From NCBI RefSeq assembly GCF_004363245.1, contig NZ_SNYV01000013.1:396939-460938 (forward strand): a DNA stretch of 64,000 nt, in the 5' to 3' direction. Source of the DNA: Sphingobacterium yanglingense. GTDB lineage: Bacteria > Bacteroidota > Bacteroidia > Sphingobacteriales > Sphingobacteriaceae. The notes under the pieces are model-generated. The model made no database searches and was not told the DNA's origin. It saw nothing but the letters and a program-made list of their open reading frames with translations. A program made the translations under genes and the position numbers. Shown piece by piece: positions 51,684 through 60,305 of the stretch; the first letter of the stretch is position 1; each line of letters starts with the position of its first letter.

Positions 51684-52133
51684 ATGAACAAAATAATCAT
51701 AAGCTTTTGCGTCCTCGCAATTTGCTACGGATGCAAAGTAAACAAAGAAAAAAGTGAGCGGCTGCTGGAAGACAGGCAGACGCAAAGCAGACTGGAGACC
51801 AGTACCTCATGGCTACAGTTCAACAATTTGGACAGCACACATCGGTATTGGTACTACACAGGGGATAGCACTTTCTTTTTTCATCCCGATTTTGGACTGT
51901 GGGGGCATTCCGGTCAGATTACTTATATAGAGCAAAAAAGATCCGAGACAAATAGAAAGCAGCTGTTAAGCCAATACGATAGCCTTAGCACAGTGAAGGC
52001 TAAGATACAACTCGATAGCTATAAAATATGGACGAGCTATCTTATGCGCAACTGGATTTGGTTCTTGCTGTTACCTATACTGACAGCGGTTTATTGGATG
52101 TATAAAAAACTAAAGAAGGCAGCTCGCTTATAG
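51684..52133 (+). CDS. Lipoprotein with C-terminal membrane anchor, u-spanin-like
   Basis: 149 residues from ATG 51684 (the frame is open from 51645 but that would bury the signal). N-terminal lipobox CYGC (acylated Cys17), a periplasm-sized middle of about 100 residues that is helical near the end, and a C-terminal transmembrane helix (about 118-141) followed by KKLKKAARL. A protein with an outer-membrane lipid anchor at one end and an inner-membrane helix at the other is the plan of phage u-spanins (for example T1 gp11), which join the two membranes in lysis. Its neighbours (holin-like, amidase) support this. It could instead be an unrelated lipoprotein. Confidence 0.65.
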   Translation: MNKIIISFCVLAICYGCKVNKEKSERLLEDRQTQSRLETSTSWLQFNNLDSTHRYWYYTGDSTFFFHPDFGLWGHSGQITYIEQKRSETNRKQLLSQYDSLSTVKAKIQLDSYKIWTSYLMRNWIWFLLLPILTAVYWMYKKLKKAARL

Positions 52134-52343
52134 TCAGGAGGTTTAACCCTTTGTATTAATCTGTCTGAAAAAAACACATCACGAACGCAATCGATTGCGT
52201 TAATTCTGATGAAATTGAGTTAATTTTAGTCATTTTATAGATATTTTACTGAATATTGGTTGTACTGTTGTTGTTTTTTAGATTATTGGAGATTTTTGTT
52301 GAATAATATCTTGTTTCCAATGAAGTCACTGTCGCCATAAATT
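52134..52343. other. Intergenic, nothing recognised
   Basis: About 210 bp, T-rich. I see no gene, repeat or strong hairpin. Confidence 0.4.
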
Positions 52344-52511
52344 ATGGAACCAATAAAGTCGGGTAAAATATATAAACTCACCCTCTATCCCGATTGCAAA
52401 AAAACGGGAGAAAAACGGGTACTCATACTAGAGCAAAGAAGTAACCGGATATTTCAATCTGTTGATGCGGATAGCAAGATTTTTTTGAAATTAAAACCAT
52501 TCAATAGTTGA
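52344..52511 (+). CDS. 55-residue hypothetical protein
   Basis: ATG 52344 to TGA 52511. The peptide (MEPIKSGKIYKLTLYPDCKK) is basic and beta-like, without a signal sequence, and reads more like a real small domain than random sequence. It lies 19 bp before the Lrp gene. No family recognised and no independent support. Confidence 0.35.
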   Translation: MEPIKSGKIYKLTLYPDCKKTGEKRVLILEQRSNRIFQSVDADSKIFLKLKPFNS

Positions 52512-52530
52512 AATTAGATTTTCCTTAAGT

Positions 52531-52992
52531 ATGAATTTAGATCAGACAGACATAAAGCTACTAAGGTTGGTTCAGGAAAATGGAACGCTAAGTAATAAAG
52601 ATCTTGCGTTGAAAGTTAACAAGTCAATTACTTCCGTTTATGATCGCCTACGTAGACTGAAAGAAAATGGTTATATTACTAGGGTTGTTGCGATTTTAGA
52701 TAGACAAAAAGTTGGTCTAGGATTAGTGTCTTTTTCACAGGTATTCCTATTAGATCATAGAACTGGATCGATTAAGAAATTTGAAGAAAGTGTTGCAGCG
52801 TTTGATGAGGTGATGGAATGTTTTCAGATGTCAGGCTCTTACGACTTCCTTCTACGCGTGGTAACATCGGACATGGAAGAGTACCATAAGTTTTTGAGGA
52901 ATAAATTGTCGACACTAGCAAATGTAGATAAAGTCCAGACTTTTTTTGTGCTTTCTGAAGCTAAATCCGAAACAGTATATCCTGTGCTGTAA
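52531..52992 (+). CDS. Lrp/AsnC-family transcriptional regulator
   Basis: 153 residues. An N-terminal winged HTH (TDIKLLRLVQENGTLSNKDL, then VYDRLRRLKENGYITRVVAI) and a C-terminal RAM-type ligand domain (about 70-150; FQMSGSYDFLLRVVTSDMEE). A typical amino-acid-responsive regulator; target and effector are not visible in this window. The terminator-like hairpin at 53016-53049 follows. Confidence 0.93.
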   Translation: MNLDQTDIKLLRLVQENGTLSNKDLALKVNKSITSVYDRLRRLKENGYITRVVAILDRQKVGLGLVSFSQVFLLDHRTGSIKKFEESVAAFDEVMECFQMSGSYDFLLRVVTSDMEEYHKFLRNKLSTLANVDKVQTFFVLSEAKSETVYPVL

Positions 52993-53737
52993 CAGAAAGT
53001 TTTTCCTTTTATGCAAAAGCGTCCTTAGGTTGGGAACCTCGGACGCTTTAAACTAACCAATTATAAACCTAAAATCTTTCAGTTTTGAAACTTGATTTTA
53101 TACAGCAAATATACAGATTGAGTTTTTTTTAATTAAGCGAAGTTTAAACTTCCGAATATTTTGTTATTTAATCTTCTTTCAATGTGAAATTTCGATAGCT
53201 ATCCTTCCTATAATATAATGAGCCGAAAATTATTCTTTTATTATACATTTTCTGTTCCATTGGTATTGCTGTTGTCGATGATGCGGTTCAATAATATTGA
53301 CCGGTTTTCGTCATCGCTTTATTCAATTCTTTCATCCCTTTCGCCCATTAATGATTAATTTATTGAGGATATCTTGTTCACTATGCTTTTTTGCTAATAT
53401 TTGACCTGTATCGATATCTTTTGGTCATTATAATGAAAGAATATTTGCGTTTTTCGATAAAAGAATATGACATTCTTTTTAGATTCTTTATCGCGCTCCT
53501 AGGTATTGATAAAAAAGAACTGTAACTTATCATTGGTCGAGTATTTCTTACGTGTAGCATGCATCCCTAGAAATGATATTTCGGCAGCTTCTTTCTTAGA
53601 ACTAATAAAGACCGAAATTATCAATATTTTCCACCTTTATATTGTGATAGTAGCCAAAATTAAAATCTGAATTGGAATTAAGAGCTTTGATTTTGAGACA
53701 GCTTAATTAATTTGACGTATGAAGGGGAAGATATATG
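52993..53737. other. Long noncoding region between the Lrp gene and a convergent gene
   Basis: 745 bp with no open frame of note. The first 190 bp contain a terminator-like hairpin and a degenerate copy of the 338-bp repeat (53014-53190). The remainder (53190-53737) is A/T-rich; I see nothing else in it. Confidence 0.5.
53014..53190 (+). repeat. Degenerate third copy of the 338-bp repeat
   Basis: Same order of landmarks as copies 1 and 2: an opening hairpin AAAGCGTCC/GGACGCTTT (53016-53024 with 53041-53049, with further pairing AGGTT/AACCT inside), then after about 110 bp the block ACTTCCGAATATTTTGTTA (53148-53166) and a similar TTTAATCTTCTTTC stretch. Between them the sequence has diverged and shortened. 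The hairpin also works as a terminator for the Lrp gene. Confidence 0.5.
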
Positions 53738-54748
53738 TTATATTAATAGTTTAAAAATATTACCATTAGACCCCGTTAGGTAAATTGTTTTGCCGTCGGG
53801 GCTTTTGCTAATCGTGTTAAAGCTATCCTGGGATATGTTTTTCCAGTTCATGCCTCCATCGTAGGAAATGTCTGTGCCGGATGTCCCGGTAGTCAGTACA
53901 ATATTTTCGGTGATATAACATACATCAGAACGGTAACCTTGTACAGGGGTGTCTGGTTTGAACCAGTTTTTGCCTGCATCGTTTGTCAAAAGTATACTAT
54001 TACTATTGTCCTGATCGGATAGGTAATCGCCACCTACTGCAATTCCAGTATTGGGATTGATGAAATCAATAGCAAATATTCCTGTGGAAGCTTTACCCGA
54101 TAGGATCGGACAATCGTATTTGTCTACGCGGAGGGCTTTGGGGTTGAAGTCAAAAAAACTAGCATATTTTCCACCTGTGCCAATGTACAGGTGGTTTTTC
54201 CATTGTTTCATCGAGGATCCCGAAGCTGCAAAAGCGGCTTCACCCGAATCGGCAAACAGGATGAACTCATTGCTTACATCTTTCCATGAATTTCCTTTGT
54301 CTGTTGTCTTTAAGAGTTGAAAGGCACCATCGATAGGATCACCTAAGATATAGCCAATTTTTCCATCAAAGGTTAGATCATCAAGAAAAATCTCAGGCCT
54401 GTTATCTTCATACACTTTGGCCCATGTTTTTCCAGCGTCTTTAGTTTTTAGAACAATAGCTGGAGAGCCTACGCCCATGATTAGGGCTTCCTTTTTGTTG
54501 ATGACAGCTATATCTCTGAAGTCAATATTTTCATATCCTACAGGGTTTACCCAATGCCAACTTTTACCTTTATCTGAGGAGTAGCCTACAGTTCCTTTGC
54601 TTCCCGATACCCATACGATTTCTTTTCCATAGGTTGCCAATCCTCTGAAGCTAGAGGGTTTGTTTTCTACTAGAGGTACAAAGGTCTGGGCGGCGCTTGT
54701 TGTTAGTATGCCAAGTGCTCCGGCAATCAGGGAGATTGTTATTTTCAT
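53738..54748 (-). CDS. YCF48/BNR-repeat beta-propeller protein, exported
   Basis: 336 residues with a signal peptide (1-20, ending SAAQT). Repeated units with a D.GK.W motif (SDKGKSWHWVNP, KDAGKTWAKVYED, TDKGNSWKDVS, NDAGKNWFKPD, YDGGMNWKNIS) form a sialidase/BNR-type or YCF48-like propeller. Homologues are described as photosystem-assembly-like proteins in cyanobacteria, but here the role is unknown; Bacteroidota have many exported ones. UPF0502 is encoded 7 bp upstream on the same strand. Confidence 0.88.
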   Translation of the reverse strand: MKITISLIAGALGILTTSAAQTFVPLVENKPSSFRGLATYGKEIVWVSGSKGTVGYSSDKGKSWHWVNPVGYENIDFRDIAVINKKEALIMGVGSPAIVLKTKDAGKTWAKVYEDNRPEIFLDDLTFDGKIGYILGDPIDGAFQLLKTTDKGNSWKDVSNEFILFADSGEAAFAASGSSMKQWKNHLYIGTGGKYASFFDFNPKALRVDKYDCPILSGKASTGIFAIDFINPNTGIAVGGDYLSDQDNSNSILLTNDAGKNWFKPDTPVQGYRSDVCYITENIVLTTGTSGTDISYDGGMNWKNISQDSFNTISKSPDGKTIYLTGSNGNIFKLLI

Positions 54749-54755
54749 TCTTTTG

Positions 54756-55415
54756 TTAGCTTAATTCTGCCATAAGCTTATTGAACTCTTCGCGTAAGGT
54801 AGATAGTTCGGTCTCTAATGTGGCTACACGTTCTTCTAAGGCTTGTACTTGGGAGCTTGATCCTGTGGTGGTCGGTATTGAATTTGCCTCGTAGTCTTCT
54901 TCGTCAAATTGTCCAAAAAGGTGGATATATCGGGCTTCTTTCTGTCCAGGACGTTTGGCTAGGAGTCTGACGTAAGGAGTTTCTTCTTCTGAAAGCTTGT
55001 TTAATAACTCTTGTACTTCATCCAGTGTTTCAAATTCATAAAGACGCCCTGAGTTAGAGTTGATCTCTCCTGCAGTGAGGGGGCCTCTTAAGAATAATAG
55101 ACATAATGCTGCTAATTCGGCAGGGACTAAGGGGTATTGAATAGCTATGTTGTGTTTGTATTTGGTGACACGTGATCCTCCGCCTACAACAGTAGATACT
55201 AATCCACGACGTTTTAAACCATCTAATGTGCTGATGATCGTGCTTTCGTCATAGTTGACTACAGGTTTGCGTGATGTTTTCTGGTTACAGGCTGCTTGAA
55301 GACTGTTGATGGTCATAGGGTAATATTCGGGGGTAGTTTTTGACTTTTCCAACAGGCATCCTAAGACGCGAATCTCTTCTGAGCTTAATTGAGGTAAAGT
55401 TTTTATTTCTTCCAT
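54756..55415 (-). CDS. UPF0502/YceH-family protein (DUF480)
   Basis: 219 residues from ATG 55415 (MEEIKTLPQLSSEEIRVLGC), which is the usual family start. The frame is open up to 55562, but that extension is translated repeat (copy c) and is rejected. Two winged-HTH domains (LGCLLEKSKTTPEYYPMTIN; LRGPLTAGEINSNSGRLYEF) and a coiled-coil tail (ALEERVATLETELSTLREEF). Function not established in the family. Confidence 0.93.
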   Translation of the reverse strand: MEEIKTLPQLSSEEIRVLGCLLEKSKTTPEYYPMTINSLQAACNQKTSRKPVVNYDESTIISTLDGLKRRGLVSTVVGGGSRVTKYKHNIAIQYPLVPAELAALCLLFLRGPLTAGEINSNSGRLYEFETLDEVQELLNKLSEEETPYVRLLAKRPGQKEARYIHLFGQFDEEDYEANSIPTTTGSSSQVQALEERVATLETELSTLREEFNKLMAELS

Positions 55416-55456
55416 TGTTGTATGTAAAGTATAATTGTTTTCTAAGATAGTAAACT

Positions 55457-55580
55457 TCTCGCTCAAGCCGCGAGTGGCTCTTACTTTTTTCCGTAAAAAG
55501 TAAGCAAAACTCATCGCTTCAAAGTTTTGCAACAACGTGTATCTATTCCTGCAGTTTTGCAAAACTTTGGAGGCGATAAA
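55457..55580 (+). repeat. Covarying-hairpin repeat, copy c
   Basis: Box 1 (CTCAAGCCGCGAGTGGCTC), a perfect 10-bp hairpin CTTACTTTTT/AAAAAGTAAG (55480-55489, 55495-55504), box 2 (GCAAAACTCATCGCTT) and a second inverted pair (55513-55532 with 55556-55578) ending in GGCGAT. The order equals that of copy b, with different arms. Confidence 0.7.
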
Positions 55581-55806
55581 AGAAGAAAATGTAAGGGTTT
55601 TGCTTTAAATTGGTATTATCATAGAATTCTGAGGAATCACGAACTTCTAAAGTTTGGATATCTTCCTTTCCAAGCTTGTAGATTTAACTTCGTTGAGCGC
55701 TTCAGGCTTTTCTGTTTCTCTACGCTGCAACAGAGATGGGGAAGAAGTAAATAATTCCCTGAATTATTTACTTCTTTGTATTTTCGTGGGCTGAAAATAT
55801 AACGAA
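55581..55806. other. Noncoding stretch upstream of the HDAC-like gene
   Basis: About 225 bp with no gene. AATAATTCCCTGAATTATT at 55750-55768 is a palindrome-like sequence between the repeat and the start of the next gene. I see no clear promoter. Confidence 0.35.
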
Positions 55807-56712
55807 TTGCTTAAAATCGCTCATCATACCAAATATGTTCACCCTGTGCGTGAGGGGCATCGCTTTCCGATGTTGAAGTATGAACTGATTCCTGAGCAGC
55901 TCTGCTACGAGGGGCTGGTGTCCGCTGTTAATTTTTTTGAACCGGAGATGGTTGATTTTGAAACGGCAGCGCTGGCTCATGATGTGGACTATTTGCGTCG
56001 ACTGTTCGATTTGACGTTGGATGCTAAGATGGTACGACGTATAGGTTTTCCTTTGTCTCAGGAATTGGTAGAGCGGGAGCGTTATTTGGTGGATGGTACC
56101 TTGAAATCTGCTTTGTTTGCGTTGGAGTATGGTATTTCCTTCAATGTGGCCGGTGGTACACATCATGCTGGACGTAATTTTGGAGAGGGGTTCTGTTTGA
56201 TGAACGATCAGGCGATAGCGGCGGCTTACCTGTTGAAACAGGGGTTGGCAACGCGTATTTTGATTATCGACCTCGATGTGCATCAGGGTAATGGTACGGC
56301 GCATATCTTTGAAGGAGTTTCTCCAGTCTATACTTTTTCGATGCATGGAGACAAGAATTTTCCTTTTATCAAGGAGCGCTCGGATAGGGATGTCGCTTTG
56401 GAGGATGGTATTACAGATGACTTGTATTTAAAGCTACTAAGCGAGAATCTTGCCTTTCTTTTTGAAACGGTTAATCCTGATTTTGTTTTTTATCAAGCAG
56501 GTGTGGATATCTTAGGTTCGGACAAGCTTGGGAAACTGAAAGTGTCTGCTGCTGGATGCCGAGAGCGGGATCGGATGGTGTTAGAAAGCTGTAAGGTGCA
56601 TAAGGTTCCTGTTCAGATCAGTATGGGGGGAGGGTATTCGACTCAGATTCGTGATATTGTCAATGCGCATGTCGAAACCTATCGAGCAGCAATTGATATT
56701 TTTGATTTTTAA
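55807..56712 (+). CDS. Histone-deacetylase-fold (acetoin utilisation type) deacetylase
   Basis: 301 residues. Start TTG 55807 (MLKIAHHTKYVHPVREGHRF) is the family-like N-terminus. Metal-site and catalytic motifs: GGTHHAGRNFGEGFCLMND (the His pair), LIIDLDVHQGNG (Asp and His), and the later QAGVDILGSD (Asp). These are the residues of zinc-dependent deacetylases such as AcuC. The substrate may be an acetyl-polyamine, an acetylated protein or a small acetylated metabolite. The gene is followed 30 bp later by ndpA. Confidence 0.92.
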   Translation: MLKIAHHTKYVHPVREGHRFPMLKYELIPEQLCYEGLVSAVNFFEPEMVDFETAALAHDVDYLRRLFDLTLDAKMVRRIGFPLSQELVERERYLVDGTLKSALFALEYGISFNVAGGTHHAGRNFGEGFCLMNDQAIAAAYLLKQGLATRILIIDLDVHQGNGTAHIFEGVSPVYTFSMHGDKNFPFIKERSDRDVALEDGITDDLYLKLLSENLAFLFETVNPDFVFYQAGVDILGSDKLGKLKVSAAGCRERDRMVLESCKVHKVPVQISMGGGYSTQIRDIVNAHVETYRAAIDIFDF

Positions 56713-56742
56713 CTTTTAACTTCTGACTTTAAATTTTATACT

Positions 56743-57804
56743 ATGTTTTTTTATCAAGATGCCTCTTTTGAAAATTTATCCATACATCATGTCGGTAATA
56801 AAGCCAACGATGAGTTCTATATTCTATCGGAGGCGCCTGTGGATTTAGTCGGAGATGAGGTGTTACCAGATTTACTGATGCAGTACTTTATGAAACCTTT
56901 TGTCAAGGCTAATGAAGTGTATCGTTTTTTTCATCCGAATGAGGAATTGCAACTTAACGAAGTTTATCACTTTAGTAAGAAATTTTTCGATAGAGAGATT
57001 GATTTTCATGAATTTTCGCAACAGGTTACTAAGCATCTGTATGAGGTGTCCGAACACCCTAAGATTAAACCAGGCGAGGTGTATGTGGTATCGCTAAAGA
57101 ATGTGCAGATGGAAGGGGAGGATTGGAATGCTGTGGGAATCTTTAAGTCAGAGAATAAAGAAGCTTATTTGAAAGTATACCCGGAGCAAGGGGGCTTTCA
57201 ATTGAACTATGAGCAGGAGGCTATCAATATCAATAAACTGGATAAAGGGGTCGTTATTGTCAATACAGAAGCTGAAGAGGGATTTAAAGTTCTTGTCGTA
57301 GATCAGACCAATCAGTCGGAAGCAGTATATTGGAAAGATAATTTTCTACAGCTTAAATCGAGAAATGATAATTATCAGCAGACCGGTAACCTGATGAAGG
57401 TGTATAAAAATTTTGTCAACGAGAAGCTGGATGAGGTCTTTGAGTTGGAAACTGCGGATAAGATAGATCTTTTAAATCGGTCTATGAATTATTTTAAGAC
57501 GAAGGAGACATTTGATAGTGCTGAGTTTGAAGAAGAGGTTATCGGTAATCCTCAGGCGGCGGGATTGTTTAATGAGTATAAACAGAATTTTGAAGATGAG
57601 TTTGATTTGCCTTTTCAGGCTAACTTTGAGATTGCTACACCCGCTGTAAAGAAAATGCAGTCTTCCTATAAATCGGTCATTAAGCTGGATAAGAATTTTC
57701 ATGTTTATGTACATGGGAAACGGGAATATTTGGAACATGGGTATGATGAGGAGAAGGGAATGAACTACTATAAGTTGTATTACGAAAATGAGAGCGAGGG
57801 GTAA
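56743..57804 (+). CDS. Nucleoid-associated protein NdpA/YejK family
   Basis: 353 residues, full length for the family (start MFFYQDASFENLSIHHVGNK). NdpA proteins bind DNA-associated membrane fractions in E. coli (YejK) and are also common in Bacteroidota, where the role is unclear. The sequence is mostly mixed alpha/beta with the family pattern EAYLKVYPEQGGFQLNYEQEA and a helical C-terminus. The DUF3810 gene overlaps its end by 17 bp. Confidence 0.88.
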   Translation: MFFYQDASFENLSIHHVGNKANDEFYILSEAPVDLVGDEVLPDLLMQYFMKPFVKANEVYRFFHPNEELQLNEVYHFSKKFFDREIDFHEFSQQVTKHLYEVSEHPKIKPGEVYVVSLKNVQMEGEDWNAVGIFKSENKEAYLKVYPEQGGFQLNYEQEAININKLDKGVVIVNTEAEEGFKVLVVDQTNQSEAVYWKDNFLQLKSRNDNYQQTGNLMKVYKNFVNEKLDEVFELETADKIDLLNRSMNYFKTKETFDSAEFEEEVIGNPQAAGLFNEYKQNFEDEFDLPFQANFEIATPAVKKMQSSYKSVIKLDKNFHVYVHGKREYLEHGYDEEKGMNYYKLYYENESEG

Positions 57805-58918
57805 TAACCGACATAATATTAAGTATTATGTGATTTTGGGAGGTGCGGTGCTTTTCCAATTTGTACAGTTCTTGTTGAAAGACCAGCCGGAATGGATAGA
57901 ACGGTATTATTCGCGAGGGTTCTATCCGCTGTTTTCTTATTTGTCTGTTATTCTCTTTTCTTGGGTTCCGTTTAGTGTGGGAGATTTACTTTATTTCCTA
58001 TTTGTCCTCGTTATTGTGGGTTTATTTATAGGGATAATGCGGTCTTTGGTAAAAAAGAACTGGCAGAAAGGAGGGCGATATGCATTGCGTCTTTTGACTT
58101 TCCTTTGTGCGCTTTATACTTTGTTTTATGTGAATTGGGGGCTTAATTATTATAGGTTACCCATTACCAAGCACCTGGGGCTAGATGTCGATGAGACGCA
58201 TGCGGATGATTATAGGGATGTGCTGGGAAAGTATATTGTGATGGCTAATACCTTGCGGGATCAGCTGGATGTAAAAGGTCAGTCCCGATTGGGGGTGAGG
58301 GTGGATCTACAGGAGTATATCCGGCAGGATACTGTGTTTACTCCTTTGCTTTCCAAGACTCAGGTGCATGCTAAAAGTCCTTTGTCGAGTGCATTGGTTT
58401 CTTACTTTACGGTGTCTGGATATTTCAATCCGTTTAGTATGGAGGCTCATGTCAATCAGGAGATTCCTAATTCTTCATACCCTTTTGTGTATGTGCACGA
58501 GTTGGCTCATCAAATGGGGATTGGATTTGAAGATGAGTGTAATTTTATTGCTTTTCGCTTATTGGTGGATCATGAAAATAGATGGTACAGATATGCCGCG
58601 TATTATGCTGCGATACAGAGCCTCTTGAAGCCTTTGTACGGGAATAAAGAGCAATTGGAGCGTGTTCGTAATATGCTGTCTGAAAAAGTACGTGCAGATT
58701 TTAAGGAGGAGTATGCTTTTTGGCAATCCAAGTATGGTTGGGTTGAGCAGCTTACCAATCTGTTTTATAATCAATATCTACAGCATAACAATCAGCCCGA
58801 GGGGTTGGCGCGCTATGATATGATGGCAAAGCTTATCGTTGCTTGGGAAAAGCAAAAGCGCCATGAATTATCTGCTCCGGATCTAGGGAAGTTATATGCT
58901 CCTCCAGTAGTTAAGTAA
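57788..58918 (+). CDS. DUF3810-family membrane protein with zincin-like motif
   Basis: 376 residues. Three transmembrane helices in the first ~120 residues, then a soluble part with HELAHQMG (HExxH motif, residues about 238-245) and an EDECNFIAF stretch, as in zinc metallopeptidases. DUF3810 is a Bacteroidota family of unknown role; a membrane-attached peptidase is likely. It starts with ATG 57788 inside the ndpA gene, so the two are translationally coupled. Confidence 0.88.
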   Translation: MRARGNNRHNIKYYVILGGAVLFQFVQFLLKDQPEWIERYYSRGFYPLFSYLSVILFSWVPFSVGDLLYFLFVLVIVGLFIGIMRSLVKKNWQKGGRYALRLLTFLCALYTLFYVNWGLNYYRLPITKHLGLDVDETHADDYRDVLGKYIVMANTLRDQLDVKGQSRLGVRVDLQEYIRQDTVFTPLLSKTQVHAKSPLSSALVSYFTVSGYFNPFSMEAHVNQEIPNSSYPFVYVHELAHQMGIGFEDECNFIAFRLLVDHENRWYRYAAYYAAIQSLLKPLYGNKEQLERVRNMLSEKVRADFKEEYAFWQSKYGWVEQLTNLFYNQYLQHNNQPEGLARYDMMAKLIVAWEKQKRHELSAPDLGKLYAPPVVK

Positions 58919-58945
58919 GGCTATCGGAGGAGCTGTAATCCTGTT

Positions 58946-59554
58946 TTAGGCTACTGTTTTTTTCTTTTTCTTCTTCTTGATTTTTTCTATAATTTCAGTA
59001 ATTAGAGGGTAGGTGTTGCCTTCTACTTTATCTAATTCCCTTGGGTCAAGCCAGATTGCTTGTGTGATGTCTTCTTCGGTTTGCGGGATTAATTTAGGGA
59101 CTTTGTTTACACCCATTCCATACCACTTGGTTTGTTTTAGGACAAATTTGCCCCGCATGTAATAGGTGTGGTAGGTTGTTGCAATTTTAGGGCCTAAATA
59201 GTTCACTTTGATGCCGCATTCTTCTTCGACTTCACGGAGAGCAGCATCTTTCATTTTTTCGGACTCTTCGACCTTTCCTTTCGGTAAATCCCATTTGTCG
59301 AGTCTGTAAATAAAAAGGTAATCCCCTTCTCCATTTTTTACCAATCCACCTGCTGCATGAATTATTTTTACAGTAGATAGTATGTTTTTTAACACTTGGT
59401 TAATGTTTGGGTGTACATAGAGGTAAGTTATGTCATTGTTTTTCGTGATACTGTTGAAAAGTTTTTCTAGATCAATATCTTGTAAACCAATAGTTTGTAC
59501 GTTCCCTTTGATAGAAGGGGCAAAATCTGCTAAAATTAGCAGGCTTTGGTTCAT
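58946..59554 (-). CDS. NUDIX hydrolase
   Basis: 202 residues from ATG 59554 (MNQSLLILADFAPSIKG). The NUDIX box is clear: GKVEESEKMKDAALREVEEE followed by CGI (GX5EX7REUXEEXGU), in a typical alpha/beta-fold context. An upstream ATG at 59578 would overlap the pyrE start and is less likely. The C-terminus is a lysine-rich tail (KKKKKKTVA). The substrate cannot be told. The pyrE gene diverges from it with only 22 bp between the starts. Confidence 0.92.
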   Translation of the reverse strand: MNQSLLILADFAPSIKGNVQTIGLQDIDLEKLFNSITKNNDITYLYVHPNINQVLKNILSTVKIIHAAGGLVKNGEGDYLFIYRLDKWDLPKGKVEESEKMKDAALREVEEECGIKVNYLGPKIATTYHTYYMRGKFVLKQTKWYGMGVNKVPKLIPQTEEDITQAIWLDPRELDKVEGNTYPLITEIIEKIKKKKKKKTVA

Positions 59555-59572
59555 ATAAATTTTATAAATTTG
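59545..59572 (+). promoter_or_regulatory. pyrE promoter, predicted leaderless transcript
   Basis: TTTG (59545-59548) and TAAATTTG (59565-59572) match the -33/-7 elements with a 16-bp spacer. A start about 5 nt after the -7 element falls on the pyrE ATG (59577), so the mRNA would have little or no leader. The same stretch overlaps the start of the divergent NUDIX gene. Confidence 0.5.
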
Positions 59573-59576
59573 TGCC

Positions 59577-60224
59577 ATGAATAATTTTAATGAGGTTGAA
59601 CAAAAAATTGCTGAATCCTTATTGCAAATTAAAGCAATAAAATTACAACCTAAAAGTCCTTTTACATGGGCATCAGGGTGGAAGTCTCCAATTTACTGTG
59701 ATAATCGTGTCGCATTATCGCATCCAGCTATTCGTACGTATATACGTCAAAAGCTTTCTCAGTTAATCCAAGAGGAGTTTGGATCGGTAGATATGATATC
59801 GGGTGTGGCAACAGCAGGAATACCTCAGGGTGTATTGGTTGCACAGGATTTAGGTTTGCCTTTTTCTTATGTACGTGCTAGTGCGAAAGAGCATGGCCGT
59901 CAAAATTTAATCGAGGGAGAGGTTGTCTCAGGACAGCGTGTAGTCGTTATCGAGGATCTCGTCTCTACTGGAAAAAGCTCATTGCAAGCAGTAAAAGCTT
60001 TGCGTGATGCAGGATGTAATGTTGTTGGATTGGTTTCTATCTTTACGTACGGTCTAGATGTAGCAACAACAAACTTTGCTGAGGCAAAATGCCCATTATT
60101 CAGTCTATGTGACTATAATGCCCTTATCCATGTTGCAGTAGATAAGAGTTATGTTCTAGAGGCTGATATTGCTGTTTTAGAACAGTGGCGTGTGGATCCA
60201 GCGAACTGGACGTCTGAAGTTTAA
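59577..60224 (+). CDS. pyrE: Orotate phosphoribosyltransferase
   Basis: 215 residues, the usual length. PRPP-binding motif VVVIEDLVSTGKSS; YVRASAKEHGRQNLIEG matches the family loop; FTWASGWKSPIYCDNR is the typical start. It converts orotate and PRPP to OMP in pyrimidine synthesis, in the cytoplasm. No other pyr genes are nearby. Confidence 0.96.
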   Translation: MNNFNEVEQKIAESLLQIKAIKLQPKSPFTWASGWKSPIYCDNRVALSHPAIRTYIRQKLSQLIQEEFGSVDMISGVATAGIPQGVLVAQDLGLPFSYVRASAKEHGRQNLIEGEVVSGQRVVVIEDLVSTGKSSLQAVKALRDAGCNVVGLVSIFTYGLDVATTNFAEAKCPLFSLCDYNALIHVAVDKSYVLEADIAVLEQWRVDPANWTSEV

Positions 60225-60305
60225 AGATAGAGTTACATTGGTGACAAAGGTTATGAAAGTTACAAACGAGATCTCTGTCACTTTAAAATATTAATTTTAG
60301 AAGAG

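Noticed and set aside
54756..55562. UPF0502 gene starting at 55562
   Set aside because: The extra N-terminal residues are translated repeat (copy c); the family starts at 55415.
55768..56346. 192-codon minus-strand frame
   Set aside because: It lies antisense to the HDAC-like gene and encodes no recognisable domain; a shadow of that gene.
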